NCBI RefSeq assembly: GCF_003255815.1
Contig: NC_037670.1
Span: 64,477,376-64,541,375, forward strand
Reading direction: 5' to 3'
Source: Theropithecus gelada
Lineage: Eukaryota > Chordata > Mammalia > Primates > Cercopithecidae
DNA: 64,000 nt
Shown here: one piece after another, positions 1-11,215 of the stretch
Layout: each line of letters begins with the position of its first letter
How positions within the stretch are numbered: position 1 is the first letter of the stretch
Program-made: the position numbers and the translations under genes
Notes under the pieces: generated by a model
The model's database searches: none
Seen by the model: the letters and a program-made list of their open reading frames with translations, nothing else
Told to the model about the DNA's origin: nothing

Positions 1-211
1 CGAGATCTGTTTGTTTAAAAGTGTGTAGCACTTCCCCTTTCACTCTCTTCCTCCTGCTCTGGCCATGTAAGACATTCCTGCTGCCCCTTTGCCTTCTGCC
101 ATGATTGTAAGTTTCCCGAGACCTCCCCAGCCATGCTTTCTGTACAGCCTGTGGAACTGTGAGCCTGTTAAACTTCTTTTCTCTATGGCAATGTGAAAAC
201 AAACTAATACA
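1..211 (+). repeat. MaLR LTR (MST/THE1-like), 3' part, cut by window start
   Basis: The segment matches the 3' half of MST/THE1 LTRs: a stretch reading 'ccatgtaagac', then 'gccatgattgtaag', 'cctccccagccatg', 'gtggaactgtgag' and a terminal 'aaactaatacag'. It is a non-autonomous ERVL-MaLR LTR, and its 5' end lies before the window. The order of the landmarks shows plus orientation. Family assignment is by recall of the consensus, and the exact subfamily is uncertain. Confidence 0.8.
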
Positions 212-590
212 GAAAATTTGTACAGACAGAGGGGCATTGCAATAAAGATACCTGAAAATGTGAAAGCAGCTTTGGAACTGGATAATGGGCAGAGGCTAGA
301 ACAGTTTGGAGGGCTCAGAAGAAGATAGGAAAATAGGGAGTTTGGAACCTCCTAGAGACTTGTAAAATTGTTGTGACCAAAATGCTGATAGTGATACAGA
401 CAATAAGTCCAGGGTGAGGAGATCTCAGATAGAGATGAGAAACTTATTGGAAACTGGAGCATAGTTCACTTTTGTTATGCATGAGCAAAGAGATGAGCCG
501 AAATTAAAATTTTTATTTAAAAGGGAAACAGAGGATAGAAGTTCGGAAAATGTACAGCCTGACAATGTGGTAGAAAAGAATGTAAAGAGT
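212..590 (+). repeat. MaLR internal sequence (MST/THE1-int-like)
   Basis: Directly downstream of the LTR, this stretch keeps internal-region landmarks such as 'gcagctttggaactggataa', 'gggcagaggctagaacag' and 'tttggagggctcagaagaag'. The element was therefore a provirus-like MaLR copy and not a solo LTR. MaLR internal regions are largely non-coding, and no long ORF is seen. The downstream end is ragged, with similarity lost at about 590. Confidence 0.7.
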
Positions 591-1536
591 TTCTAGAATT
601 GGCAAAATAAAATGATCATTTTAAGCAAACATATGTATGCATTATGATAAAGTAGAAGGCTTATCAAATTTAATTCATTTTAATGTAAAATTTTACTTTC
701 TGAAGTGAAATACAAGAAAAACAACAACAAAAAATCCCAGGGTAGGACTTCCAACTAGGGTCAAATGAAGAAACTGGTAAATTGTTTTCTCAAAAAGCAA
801 TGATGAATCTGGACAAAATTAACAAAAATAGCCATTTCAAAATTCTGAAAATTGAACAAAAAGGTATAGCACAATCTAAGAGCACTTTTAGCTGATAAAC
901 TGCTAAACTTAGGGTAAGAAGACTGATAATCAGTGGCATTCCAGCCATAGGCTGCTCCCCTTCTCCCCAGTTTCGCCAACATGCAACTACTGGCAGGAAG
1001 GGCAGACCATGAGGATTAGTAGCTCAGCCCCAGGTGAAGAGGGTGCAGACAATTTGGACCATTGGGTAATGCCCAGGTCCAGTGACACCGTTGATATACC
1101 TGATTGTTTTGGAGCCAAGCAAACAGAAAAAGCCAATACCTCCAGTATCTGGCCTCTATTAGACTGGAATTGCATGGATGTAGCATGTATATAGCTGTGG
1201 CTGCATGTATGTGCAGCTGAGATTGGAGAGGGCCCAGGCCAACCACATATTCTTTGTCAACCCAGAGGCTGTCCACATGCCCATAGGAGAGAAACAAAAG
1301 GAGCCAGTAAACTTAGGCTAACATGAAAATAGCCTGAACTTGGAATTTCTTCACTATCCACAAACAGATACATTTGCAAAGAAAAAACCTTGTTGGTCTG
1401 AGGTGGTTGAGCACAACTTGTGCCCAGTCACTCACTAGCAACTAACCTATGCATAAACAGAGTGACTCCTATGAGCCAGTCTTAAAAAATGAGAAGAAAT
1501 TTTTAAAAACGAGAACAAATTTTTAAAAAACAAACT
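591..1536. other. Unassigned non-coding sequence
   Basis: There is no convincing exon here. Parts of 760-1300 have the purine-rich, CAG/GAG-rich look of an old L1 5' region, but I cannot assign it. The short ORFs at 987-1297 overlap on both strands without homology or splice signals that I recognise. Confidence 0.4.
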
Positions 1537-1840
1537 GGCTGGGCATGGTGGCTTATGCCTGTAATCCCAGAACTTTGGGAAGCTGAGGTAGGAGGATCAC
1601 CTGAGGTCAGGAGTTCAAGACCAGCCTGACCAACATGGTGAAACCCTGTCTCTACTAAAAATACAAAAATTAGCTGGGCATGGTGGTGGGCGCCTGTAAT
1701 CCTAGCTACTTGGGAAGCTAAGGCAGGAGAATCACTTGAACCTACAAGGCAGACGTTGCAGTGATCTGAGATTGCACTGCTGTACTCCAGCCTGGGCGAC
1801 AGAGTGAGATGGTCCAAAAATAAAAATAAAAAATAAAAAA
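1537..1840 (+). repeat. Alu element (AluS-like)
   Basis: A complete dimeric Alu. It starts 'ggctgggcatggtggc' and has the left-arm 'gaggtcaggagttcaagacc', the right arm with 'gtaatcctagctactt', and ends with 'cctgggcgacagagtgag' followed by an A-rich, T-interrupted tail. The B-box-containing left monomer is at the 5' end, so orientation is plus and antisense to the ABCA13 transcript. Minus-strand frames give a typical Alu-derived ORF, not a gene. Confidence 0.93.
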
Positions 1841-2379
1841 TGAGTAGAGGAATCAGTAGCCACTCACTAAAGGAGAAAGAGTTTTCATAGATTTATCTCA
1901 GGCAACTAAGTAAGACAAACACAAAATAAACAAATCAACTTTTTAAAAATTGGCAACAATAACCACCATGGCGGGGGGGGGGGGGGGGGGGCAGAGAATC
2001 AGAATCCAGACCTGCTACAATTATCTAAAATGGCAGCCTTTGTTGAAAAAAAGTCTCTGTATTGGACATTTTTCCCTTAACTTTGAGTTCATTTATCATT
2101 GCCTCTTCTGGTTCCTTACCCCAGGAAATCTTGGTAAAGTGTGGAGCAGGAAACTGAGGATAAGAACCTTGTATACTACTTTCCTTGCTAAGGGAGTTGA
2201 AATCAGTATAATCAAGAATGACCAACACTACTTTTTTCTCACACATCCAACATCATGAATTCCAATATAACTCCTGAAATCTCTGCATTGCCTAGCCATA
2301 TTTCTGTACTAATTAGATTATCCAGCCATACAGGAAATTTTGTGTTTATTTTTTGAAGCTGGCACATCTTACTTGGCCA
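1841..2379. other. Unassigned intronic or flanking sequence with a poly-G run
   Basis: Non-coding by eye. It contains an uninterrupted run of 19 G at 1973-1991, annotated separately. Otherwise I see no recognisable repeat or exon. Confidence 0.4.
1973..1991 (+). repeat. Homopolymer G(19)
   Basis: Nineteen consecutive G residues follow 'accaccatggc'. Pure G runs of this length are rare in primate DNA compared with poly-A. They are prone to length change and can fold as G-quadruplexes. The exact count is vulnerable to sequencing error. Confidence 0.9.
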
Positions 2380-2580
2380 GAGAAGGAGAAAGAGAGTCAA
2401 GGGGAAGGTGCTACGCATTTGTTAACAACCAGATCTCATGAGAACTCACTTGCTATTACAAGAATAGCAACGGGGAAACCTCCCCCATGATCAAATAATC
2501 TCTGACCAGACCCTTCCACCAACATTGGGGATTACAATTTGACATGATATTTGGGCAGGGACACAAACCTAAACCATATT
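2380..2580 (-). repeat. MaLR LTR fragment, minus orientation
   Basis: Landmarks 'aaccagatctcatgagaact', 'ggaaacctcccccatgat' and 'attacaatttgacatgatat' followed by 'ttgggcagggacacaaacc' are the reverse complement of the 5' half of a THE1/MST/MLT1-type LTR. It is fragmentary and diverged. Its orientation is opposite to the MaLR copy at 1-590, so the two are independent insertions. Confidence 0.75.
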
Positions 2581-3108
2581 ATTTTGTAACTGGCCTCTCC
2601 CATATCTCATGTCTTTCCCACATTGCAAAACACAATCATCCCATCTCAAAATTCCCCCATCATAAATCATAAGCTTCCCCACTCTTCATTAACAATGAGT
2701 AATTTTGATCTTTGTACTGCATGGACATGGACAGATTTATGGAAATGAATATATATATTTAATGTGAAACCAAATGAATAGGAGGATATAAAAGAGAAAT
2801 TTCAATGACATGCAGTCTGAGAACAATCTACAATAATTATATGAGAAATAAATGAAATTTTTATCATGACACCACTTTACCCAATCTTAGAACTTCTGCA
2901 TGAACATGAAGGCTCATGTCCTCATGCCAGCAAACAAACTCCAGCAAAATAAATACAAGAAAGTTTCTCCCCATAATTGGGGAAGAAAAAGCAGTAAAAA
3001 TAAATTATTTATAAGTGTTCTCAGATGCTAGATTTAGAAGAAAAAATTTAAATGCAGCTATTATAAACATGAAAAAAACAATGAAAACCAACTTAAAAGA
3101 ATTAAAGA
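2581..3108. other. Unassigned AT-rich sequence, host site of the L1PA insertion
   Basis: AT-rich and non-coding. The last part, around 2890-3108, continues across the L1PA insertion into the old L1-like sequence at 9593, so it is probably part of an older repeat split by the insertion. The target site copy occupies 3095-3108. Confidence 0.4.
3095..3108 (+). repeat. Target site duplication, left copy, of L1PA
   Basis: The 14-mer AAAAGAATTAAAGA is repeated exactly after the L1 poly-A tail at 9579-9592. The base pair before it gives TT/AAAA on the top strand, which is the expected LINE-1 endonuclease cleavage context. This fixes the element boundaries. Confidence 0.85.
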
Positions 3109-4274
3109 GAGAGCTGGCAAGATGGCTAAATAGGAACAGCTCCAGTCTGCAGCTCCCAGAGAGATTGACGCAGAAGGTGGGTGATTTCTGCATTTTCAAC
3201 TGAGGTACCCAGTTCATCTCACTGAGACTGGTTGGACAGTGGGTGCAGCCGATGGAGGGCCAGCTGAAGCAGGGTGGTGCGTTGCCTCAACCTTGGAAGT
3301 GCAAGGGGTCGGGGGACTTCCCTTTCCTACCCAAAGGAAGCTGTGAGAGACTGTACTGGGAGGAACGGTGCACTCCGGCCCAGATACTGCACTTTTCCCA
3401 CGATCTTTGTAACCAGCAGACCAGGAGATTTCCTCCAGTGCCTGGCACCTGACTCAGGGGATCCCACCCCCACAGAACCCAGCAAACTAAGATCCACGGG
3501 CTTGAAATTCTTGCTGCTAGCTCAGCAGTCTGAGATGGACCTGGGACACTCAAGCTTGGTTGGGGGAGGGGTGTCCACCATTGCTGAGGCTTGAGTAGGC
3601 AGTTTTACCCTCAAAGTGTACACAAAGCCCTCATGAAGTTCGAACTGGGTGGAACCCACCGCAGCTCAGCAAGGCTGAGTGTCTCTCTAGATTTCTCCTC
3701 TCTGGGCAGGGAATCTCTGAAAAACAGGCAGCAGCCCCTGTCAGGGACTTACATATAAAACCCCCATCTCCCTGGGACAGAGCACCTGGGGGAAGGGGTG
3801 GCTGGGGGTGCAGCTTCAGCAGGCTTAAACATCCCTGTCTGACAGCTCTGAAGAGAGCAGCAGTGCTCCCAGCACAGTATTCGAGTTCCGATAAGGGACA
3901 GACTGCCTCCTCAGGTGGGTCCCTGACCCCCATGTATCCTAACTGGGAGACATCTCCCAGTAGGGGCCAACAGACACCTCATATAGGAGAGCTCTCACTG
4001 GCATTTGGCAGGTGACCCTCTGGGATGAAGCTTCCAGAGGAAAGAACAGGCAGCAATCTTTGCTATTCTGTAGCCTTCGCCGGTGACAGCCAGGCAAACA
4101 GGGTCCGGAGCAGATCTCCAGCAAACTCTGGCAGACCTGCAGCAGAGGAGCCTGACTCTTGGAAAACTAACAAACAGAAAGGAATAGTACCAACATCAAC
4201 AAAAAGCATGTCCACTCAGAGACCACATCCAAAGGTCACCAACATCAAAGACCAGAGATAGATAATCCATGAAG
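3109..4274 (+). promoter_or_regulatory. L1PA 5' UTR with internal promoter region
   Basis: GC-richer than its surroundings. It holds the usual L1 5' UTR landmarks: 'aacagctccagtctgcagct', 'cagttcatctcactgagact' and 'tgatttctgcattttcaact'. In active L1s this region carries the sense Pol II promoter, starting near base 1 with a YY1 site in the 'aagatgg' motif, plus an antisense promoter. YY1's core 'aagatggc' is visible at 3119-3126. Several minus- and plus-strand ORFs here are not genes. Present activity is unknown. Confidence 0.8.
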
Positions 4275-5433
4275 ATGGGGAGAAACCAGAGCAAAAAGGC
4301 TGAAAATTCCAAAAGCCAGAACACCTCTTCTCCTCCAAAGGATCACAACTCCTTGCCAGCAAGGAAACAAAACTGGATGGAGAATAAGTCTGATGAACTG
4401 ACAGAAGTAGGCTTCGGAAGTTGGGTAATCACAAACTCCTATGAGCTAAAGGAGTATGTTCTAGCCCAAATGCAAGGAAGCTAAGAACCTTGAAAAAAGA
4501 CTAGATGAATTGCTAACTAAAATAACCAGTGTAGAGAAGAACATAAACGATCTGATGGAGCTGAAAAACACAGCAAGAGAACTTCATGAAGCATACACAA
4601 GTATCAGTAGCCGAATCAATCAAGCGGAAGAAAGGATATCAGAGACTGAAGATCAACTCAGTGAAACAAAGCAAGAAGACAAGATTAGAGAAAAAGAGTG
4701 AAAAGAAAAAAAGAAAGCCTCCACGAAATATCGGACTATGTGAAAAGACCAAATCTACATTTGATTGGTGTACCTGAAAGTGATTGGGAGAATGGAACCA
4801 AGTTGGGAAACACTCTTCAGGATATTATCCAGGAGAACTTCCACAACCTAGCAAGGCAGGCCAACATTCAAATTCAGGAAATAGAGAGAACACTACAAAG
4901 ATATTCCTCAAGAAGACCAACCCAAGACACATAATCGTCAGATTCACCAAGGTTGAAATGAAGGAAAAAATGTTAAGGGCAGCCAGAGAGAAAAGTCGGG
5001 TTACCCACAAAGGGAAGCCCATCAGACTAACAGTGGATCTCTCTGTAGAAACCCTACAAGCCAGAGAACACCACAAAAATATTCCTCGAGAAGACCAAAC
5101 CCAAGACACATAATCGTCAGATTCACCAAGGTTGAAATGAAGGAGAAAATGTTAAAGGCAGCCAGAGAGAAAAGTCGGGTTACCCACAAAGGGAAGCCCA
5201 TCAGACTAACAGTGGATATCTCAGCACAAACCCTACAAGCCAGAAGAGAATGGAGAACAATATTCAACATTCTTAAAGAAAGGAATTTTCAACCCAGAAT
5301 TTCATATCCAGCTAAACAAAGCTTCAAAAGCAAAGGAGAAATAAAATCCTTTACAGACAAGCAAATGCTGAGAGATTTTGACACCACCAGGCCTACCTTA
5401 CAAGAGCTCTTGAAGAAAGCACTAAGCATGTAA
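4275..5433 (+). pseudogene. L1 ORF1 (ORF1p RNA-binding protein) pseudogene
   Basis: The start codon at 4275 opens MGRNQSKKAENSKSQN, the familiar ORF1p N-terminus. The frame closes at 4484 after a deletion in the early coiled-coil region, resumes at about 4510 (LTKITSVEKNINDLMELKN, coiled coil), and stops again near 4701. It then continues in another frame from 4698 (SLHEISDYVKRPNLHLIGVP, the RRM start). The C-terminal domain is read from 5137 to the stop at 5433 and ends LLKKALSM. A tandem duplication of about 178 bp (4885-5241) repeats part of the RRM/C-terminal domain junction out of frame. ORF1p normally forms trimers that coat L1 RNA, and this copy cannot encode it. Confidence 0.92.
4885..5241 (+). 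repeat. Tandem duplication of about 178 bp inside L1 ORF1
   Basis: Bases 4885-5062 and 5063-5241 are two head-to-tail copies. Both contain 'agaagacca', 'acccaagacacataatcgtc', 'ttcaccaaggttgaaatgaa', 'aaaagtcgggttacccacaa' and 'ccctacaagccag'. They differ at a handful of positions, plus one extra A in the second copy. The unit is not a multiple of three, so it shifts the frame. Consensus L1 has one copy. Confidence 0.93.
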
Positions 5434-5541
5434 AGGAACAACTGGTACGAACCACTGAAAAAACATACCAAATTGTAAAGACCATCGACACTATAAAGAA
5501 ACTGCATCAACTAACAGGCAAAATAACCAGCTAGCATCATA

Positions 5542-8500
5542 ATGACGGGATCAAATTCACACATAACAATACTAACCTTAAATGTAAATGGGCTAAAAGC
5601 CCCAATTAAAAGACACAGACTGGCAAATTGGATAAAGAGTCAAGACCCATGGGTGCGCTGTATTCAGGAGACCCATCTCATGTGCAAAGACACATATTGG
5701 CTTGAAATAAAGGGATGGAGGAATAAGCAAATGGAAAGCAAAAGAAATTAGGGATTGCAATCCTAGTCTCTGATAAAACAGAATTTAAACCAACAATTAT
5801 CAAAAGAGACAAAGAAGGCCATTACATAATGTCAAAGGGATCAATGCAACAAGAAGAGTTAACTATCCTAAATATTTATTCATGCAACACAGGAGCACCC
5901 AGATTCATAAAGTAAATTCTTAGAGACCTACAAAGAGACTTATACTCTCACACAATAATAGTAGCAGACTTTAACACCCTACTGTCAATATTAAACAGAT
6001 CAATGAGACAGAAAATTAACAAGGATATCCAAGACTTCAACTCAGTTCTGGACCAAGCAGACCGAATAGACATCTACAGAACTCCCCATCCCAAATCAAC
6101 AGAATATATATTCTTCTCTGTATCACATCACACTTATTCTAAAACTGACCACACAAAAGGAAATAAAACACTCCTGAGCAAATGCAAAAAAACAGAAGTC
6201 ATAACAGTCTCTCAGACCACAGTGCAATCAAATTAGAACTCAGCATTAGGAAACTCACCCAAAACTGCACAACTACATGGAAACTGAACAACCTGCTGCT
6301 GAATGACTACTGGGTAAATAACGAAATTAAGGCAGAAATAAAAATGTTCTTTGAAACCAATGGGAACAAAGGCACAGCATACCAGAATCCCTGGGATACA
6401 TTTAAAGCAGCGTGTAGAGGGAAATTTATAGCACTAAATGCCCACAAGAGAAAGCCAAAAAGATCTAAAATTGACACCCTAACATTACAATTAAAAGAAC
6501 TAGAGAAGCAAGAGCAAACAAATTCAAAAGCTAGCAAACAAGAAATAATTAAGATCAGAGCAGAACTGAAGGAGAGAGAGAAACAACACATCCTTCCAAA
6601 AATCAATGAATCCAGGAGCTGGCTTTTTGAAAACATCAACAAAACAGATAGACTACTAGCCAGACTAATAAAGAAGAAAAGGGAGAAGAATCAAACAGAC
6701 ACAATAAAAGATGATAAAGGGGATATCACCACCAATCCCACAGAAATACAAACTACCATCAGAGAATACTATAAACACCTCTGTGCAAATAAACTAGAAA
6801 ATCTAGAAGAAATGGAGAAATTACTGAAATAATATACACCCTCCAAAGACTAAACCAGAAAGAAGTCGAATCCCTGAATAGACCAACAACAGGTTCTGAA
6901 ATTGAGGCAGTAATTAATAGCCTACCAACCAAAAAAGTCCAGGACCAGACAAATTCACAGCCAAATTTTACCAGAGGTACAGAGAGGAGCTGGTACCATT
7001 CCTTTTGAAACTATTCCAATCAATAGAAAAAGAGGGAATCCTCCTTAACTCATTTTATGAGGTCAGCATCATCTTGATACCAAAACCTGGCCGAGACACA
7101 ACAAAAAAAGAAAATTTTAGGCCAATATCCCTGATAAACATCGATGCAAAAATCCTCAATAAAATGCTGGCAAACCAAATCCATTAGCACATCAAAAAGC
7201 TTATCCACTATTATCAAGTCGGCTTCATCCCTGGGATGCAAATCTGGTTCAAAATACACAAATCAATATATGTAATCCATCACATAAACAGAACCAATGA
7301 CCAAAAACAAAAACAAACAAACAAAAAAAAACCTCATGATTATCTCAATAGATGCAGAAAAGGCCTTTGACAAAATTCAACAGCCCTTCATGCTAAAAAC
7401 TCTTAATAAACTAGGTATTGATGGAATGTATTGCAAAATAATAAGATTATTTTTATTATTTTGGCAATATCATACCAAATGGGCAAAAGCTGGAAGCATT
7501 CCCTTTGAAAACTGGCACAAGATGAGGATGCCCTCTCTCAATACTCCTATTCAACATAGTATTGAAAGTTCTGGCCAGGGCTATCAGGCAAGAGAAAGAA
7601 AGGGTATTCAATTAGGAAAAGAGGAAGTCAAATTGTCCCTGTTTGCAGAGGACATGATTGTATATTTAGAAAATCCCATCATCTCAACCCTAAATATCCT
7701 TAAGCTCAGAAGCAACTCCAGAAAAGTTTCAGGATACAAAATCAACGTGCAAAAATTACAAGCGTTCCTATACACCAATAGCAGACAAAGAGAGTCAAAT
7801 CATGAGTCAACTCACATTCACAATTGCTACAAAGAGAATAAAATAAGTAGGAATCCAACTTACAAGGAATGTGAAGGACCTCTTCAAGGAGAACTACAAA
7901 CCACTGCTCAAGGAAATAAGAGAGGGCACAATCAAATGGAAAAACATTCCATGCTCATGGACAGGAAGAATCAATCTCGTGAAAATGGCCATACTGTCCA
8001 AAATAATTTATAGATTCAATGCTATCCCCATCAAGCTACCATTGACTTTCTTCAAATAATTGGAAAAACAAAGCTACTTTAAATTTCATATGGAACCAAA
8101 AAAAGAGCCCATATAGCCAAGACAATCCTAAGCAAAAAGAACAAAGCTGGAGGCATCAAGTTACCTGACTTCAAACTATACTACAAAGCTACAGTAACAA
8201 AAACAGCATGGTACTGGTACCAAAACAGATATATAGACCAATGGAACAGAACACAGGCCTCGGAAATAACACCACACATCTACAACCATCTGATCTTTGA
8301 CAAACCTGACATAAACAAGCAATGGGGAAAGAATTCCCTATTTAATAAATGGTGTTGGGAAAACTGGGTAGCCATATACATAAAGCTGAAACTGGATCCC
8401 TTCCTTACACCTTATACAAAAATTAACTCAAGATGGATTAAAGACTTAAATGGAAGACCTAAAACCATAAAAACCCTAGAAGAAAACCTAGGCAATACCA

Positions 8501-9362
8501 TTCACAACATAGGCATGGGCAAAGACTTCATGACTAAAACACCAAAAACAATGGCAACAAAATCCAAAATTGACAAATGGAATCTAATTAAACGAAAGAG
8601 CTTCTACACAGCAAAAGAAACTATCATCAGAGTGATCAGGCAACCTACAGAATGGGAGAAAAATTTTGCAATCTATCTATCTGACAAAGGGCTAATATCC
8701 AGAATCTACAAAGAACTTAAACAAATTTACAGGAAAAAAACATCAATAAGTGGGCAAAGGATATAAACAGACACTTCTCAAAAGAAGACATTTATGCAGC
8801 CAACAAACATGAAAAAAAGTTCATCATCACTGGTCATTACAGAAATGCAAATCAAAACCACAATGAGATGCCATCTCATGCCAGTGAGAAAGGCGATCAT
8901 TATAACATCAGAAAACAACAGATGCTGGAGAGGATGTGGAGAAATAGGAATGCTTTTACACTGTTGGTGGTGAGTGTAAAATAGTTCAACCATTGTGGAA
9001 GATAGTGTGGCAATTCCTCAAGGATCTAGAGCTAGAAATACCATTAGACCCAGCAATCCCATTACTAGGTATATACCCAAAGGATTATAAATCATTCTAC
9101 TATAAAGACACATGCACACATATGTATTGAGGGACTATTCACAACAGCAAAGACTTTGAACCAACCCAGATGCCCATCGATGATAGACCGGATAAAGAAA
9201 ATGTGGCACATATACACTATGGAATATTATCCAGCCATAAAAAAGGATGAATTCATATCCTTTGCAGGGACATGAATGAAGCTGGAAATCATCATTCTCA
9301 GCAAAGTAATACAAGAACAGAAAACCAAACACAGCATGTTCTCACTCATAAGTGGGTGTTGA
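5542..9362 (+). pseudogene. L1 ORF2 (endonuclease/reverse transcriptase) pseudogene
   Basis: It opens at 5542 with MTGSNSHITILTLNVNGLK. The endonuclease motifs NVNGL and IQETHL, which carry the usual Asn and Glu catalytic residues, are intact. The frame then breaks at 5751 and repeatedly afterwards. Clear pieces follow: 6182-6832 (end of the endonuclease domain into the inter-domain region), 7297-8013 (reverse transcriptase, with ISIDAEKAFDKIQQPF), 7871-8059 and 8515-8766. The C-terminus runs to a TGA at 9360-9362. The expected catalytic FADD box reads FAED at 7648-7659. Intact ORF2p is about 1,275 residues, and this copy has no ORF longer than 238 codons. Confidence 0.93.
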
Positions 9363-9578
9363 ACAATGAGGACACATGGACACAGGGAGGGGAGCATCAC
9401 ACACAAGGGCCTGTTGGGGGGCGGGGAGGCTGTGTGAGGGATAGCATTAGGAGAAATACCTAATATAGATGACAAGTTGATGGGTGCAGCAAACCACCAT
9501 GGAACATGTATACCTATGTAACAGACCTGCCCGCTCTTCACATGTATCCCAGAACTTTAAGAATTTAAAAAAAAAAAA
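9363..9578 (+). repeat. L1PA 3' UTR and poly-A tail
   Basis: Holds the L1 3' UTR G-rich tract ('gggcctgttggggggcgggg' at 9407-9426), then 'gcattaggagaaatacctaa', 'gcaaaccaccatgg' and a run of about 15 A. The G-rich polypurine tract is a known conserved L1 3' UTR feature. It ends at the right target site copy. Confidence 0.9.
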
Positions 9579-9592
9579 AAAAGAATTAAAGA
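9579..9592 (+). repeat. Target site duplication, right copy, of L1PA
   Basis: AAAAGAATTAAAGA, identical over 14 bases to 3095-3108. The L1 A tail merges with its first four A residues, so the left edge of this copy is uncertain by a few bases. Confidence 0.85.
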
Positions 9593-10990
9593 AAAGTGTG
9601 ACAACAAAATCAGTAAATAGGGATTCTGAAGAAGGGGATAAAAAATATAAAAAAGAACCAAAAATAAATCTTTCTGTTAAAGATTACAAGAAATTAAATG
9701 AAAACTTCACTAGAGGAGTCAATACCAGATTCAAAATGGCAGAGGAATCAGTGAACACATAGATCAATAAAAATTATCCAATCCAAAAATAGAGAAAAAC
9801 AAGACTAAAAAAATGACCAAGAACTCAGACTTGTGCGATAACATCAGAGTTTCAACATACATGCAATGGAAGACCAAAAGAAAAGGAAAGATAGATAGGG
9901 CCAGAAAAACTATTTGAGTAAATAATAGCCAAAATTTTCTCACATTTTTCATACGGACAAATAAGCGTCAGAAATGACAGTTGCATATGGATTACTATTT
10001 AAGACTGTGTATATCTTTTTTCATATATTTTCTTATCTTTAAAAATTCAAAATTGTGTAAAGTGAAATTTATAATGCGCTTTATTGGATTTAGAGCATAT
10101 AAAATGTAATGTATATGGTAATAATAACAAAAAGAAAAATGGAGGAAATAGAGCCATATTAGGGCAAGATTACAATACATTTCCAGAATTAAGTTAGCAT
10201 CAAGATGCTAATTAAGCTAGCATCAAGATGTATACTATCATCCTTAGACTAGCCAGTAAGAACATAATTAAAAAAATAGATAAGACATCAAATACAGAAT
10301 ACTTCAAATTACTCATTTAATATATAAGACTGTCAAGTAGAAACAGAGATACAAGAAACACAGGAGACCTTATATAAAAAATAGCAAAACAGTCAATGTT
10401 ACTTCAGCCATATCAATAATTACATTAAATGTGGAATAGTTTAAACACCTCACACAAAAGGCAGACATTGTCGGATTGGGAAAAAACAATATCCAACTAC
10501 ACACAATCTATAGGAAACACTCCTTCTATTCAAAGACATAAATTACTTGAAAGTAAAAGAATATGAAAAGATATACCATACAAACATTATCCAAGAGACA
10601 GAAGCAATGGCTATTTTAAGAAACAAAATAGACTTTAAGCTAAAACATACTGCTAGAGTGAAAAAGAGACATTTCATAATGATAAGAAAGTCAAAATATG
10701 AGTATGATAGCAGTTAAGAATGCATATTCACTAACTACACAGATTCCAAATATATGCAGCAAAAACTGACAGAATTTAAAGAAGGAAAAGAAAAATATAA
10801 CAATTATACTTGAAGATTTCAATATCTTATTTTCAGTAATTGATAGTATACCCAGGGAAGTATCCACAAGAATACAGAATACTTAAACAACACTGTCAAA
10901 ACTAACTTGCTGTGTATACAATATTCCATCCAAATACTATAGAATACATTTTCCTTTGCATAGACAATTCTCTAGGATAAACCACATGTT
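9593..10990 (+). repeat. Old L1 remnant (L1M-type), ORF1/ORF2 region
   Basis: AT-rich sequence with diverged L1 coding landmarks. One example is 'acattaaatgtggaatag', followed by a K/N-rich endonuclease-like stretch near 10480-10700 containing 'aacaaaatagactttaagc'. No ORF survives. It probably belongs with the sequence before 3095, interrupted by the younger L1PA. Subfamily and exact limits are uncertain. Confidence 0.6.
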
Positions 10991-10999
10991 AAGCCTGGA

Positions 11000-11215
11000 G
11001 TAAAAAACTGCAGCATATTGGATAAACCCAGCCTGCCACAATTTTGTGGGGGATAGGGGGAGAGGAATAAATAAAGTTTTATTGGAATACAACCCACAAT
11101 TATGCATTTACCTAATGCTGGGGGAAGCTTTCACACTACAACAGTGGAGTTGGATGCTGCAGTACACACCATGTGACTTGCAAACCAAATATATATATAA
11201 TGGGGTTTTATTTAA
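11000..11215. repeat. hAT-type (Charlie-group) non-autonomous DNA transposon fragment
   Basis: The stretch 'aataaagttttattggaata', then 'gctttcacactacaacag' and 'tggagttggatgctgcagta', matches the common non-autonomous hAT element whose consensus includes 'ttttattggaacacagcc' and 'gctacaacggcagagttg'. It sits between two old L1 segments. Assignment is by recall, the family name is left open, and the ends are not defined. Confidence 0.5.

Larger units (their letters stand above)
3109..9578 (+). mobile_element. Full-length LINE-1 (L1PA-type), inactive
   Basis: About 6.47 kb, the normal length for a primate L1. A 5' UTR starting near 'aagatggctaaataggaac' is followed by ORF1, a short spacer, ORF2, a 3' UTR and a pure A tail ending at 9578. 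A 14-bp target site duplication flanks it. Both ORFs are broken by stops and frameshifts, so it cannot mobilise itself. The divergence from what I recall of the young L1PA consensus suggests an older L1PA subfamily, but the subfamily is an inference. It is antisense to ABCA13 and lies in the intron downstream of the 15511-15614 exon. Confidence 0.95.

Noticed and set aside
6182..8059. Long L1 ORF2 open frames as possible domesticated gene
   Set aside because: They are pieces of one reverse-transcriptase reading frame in a dead L1 with intact retroelement borders. Nothing suggests selection for protein function.
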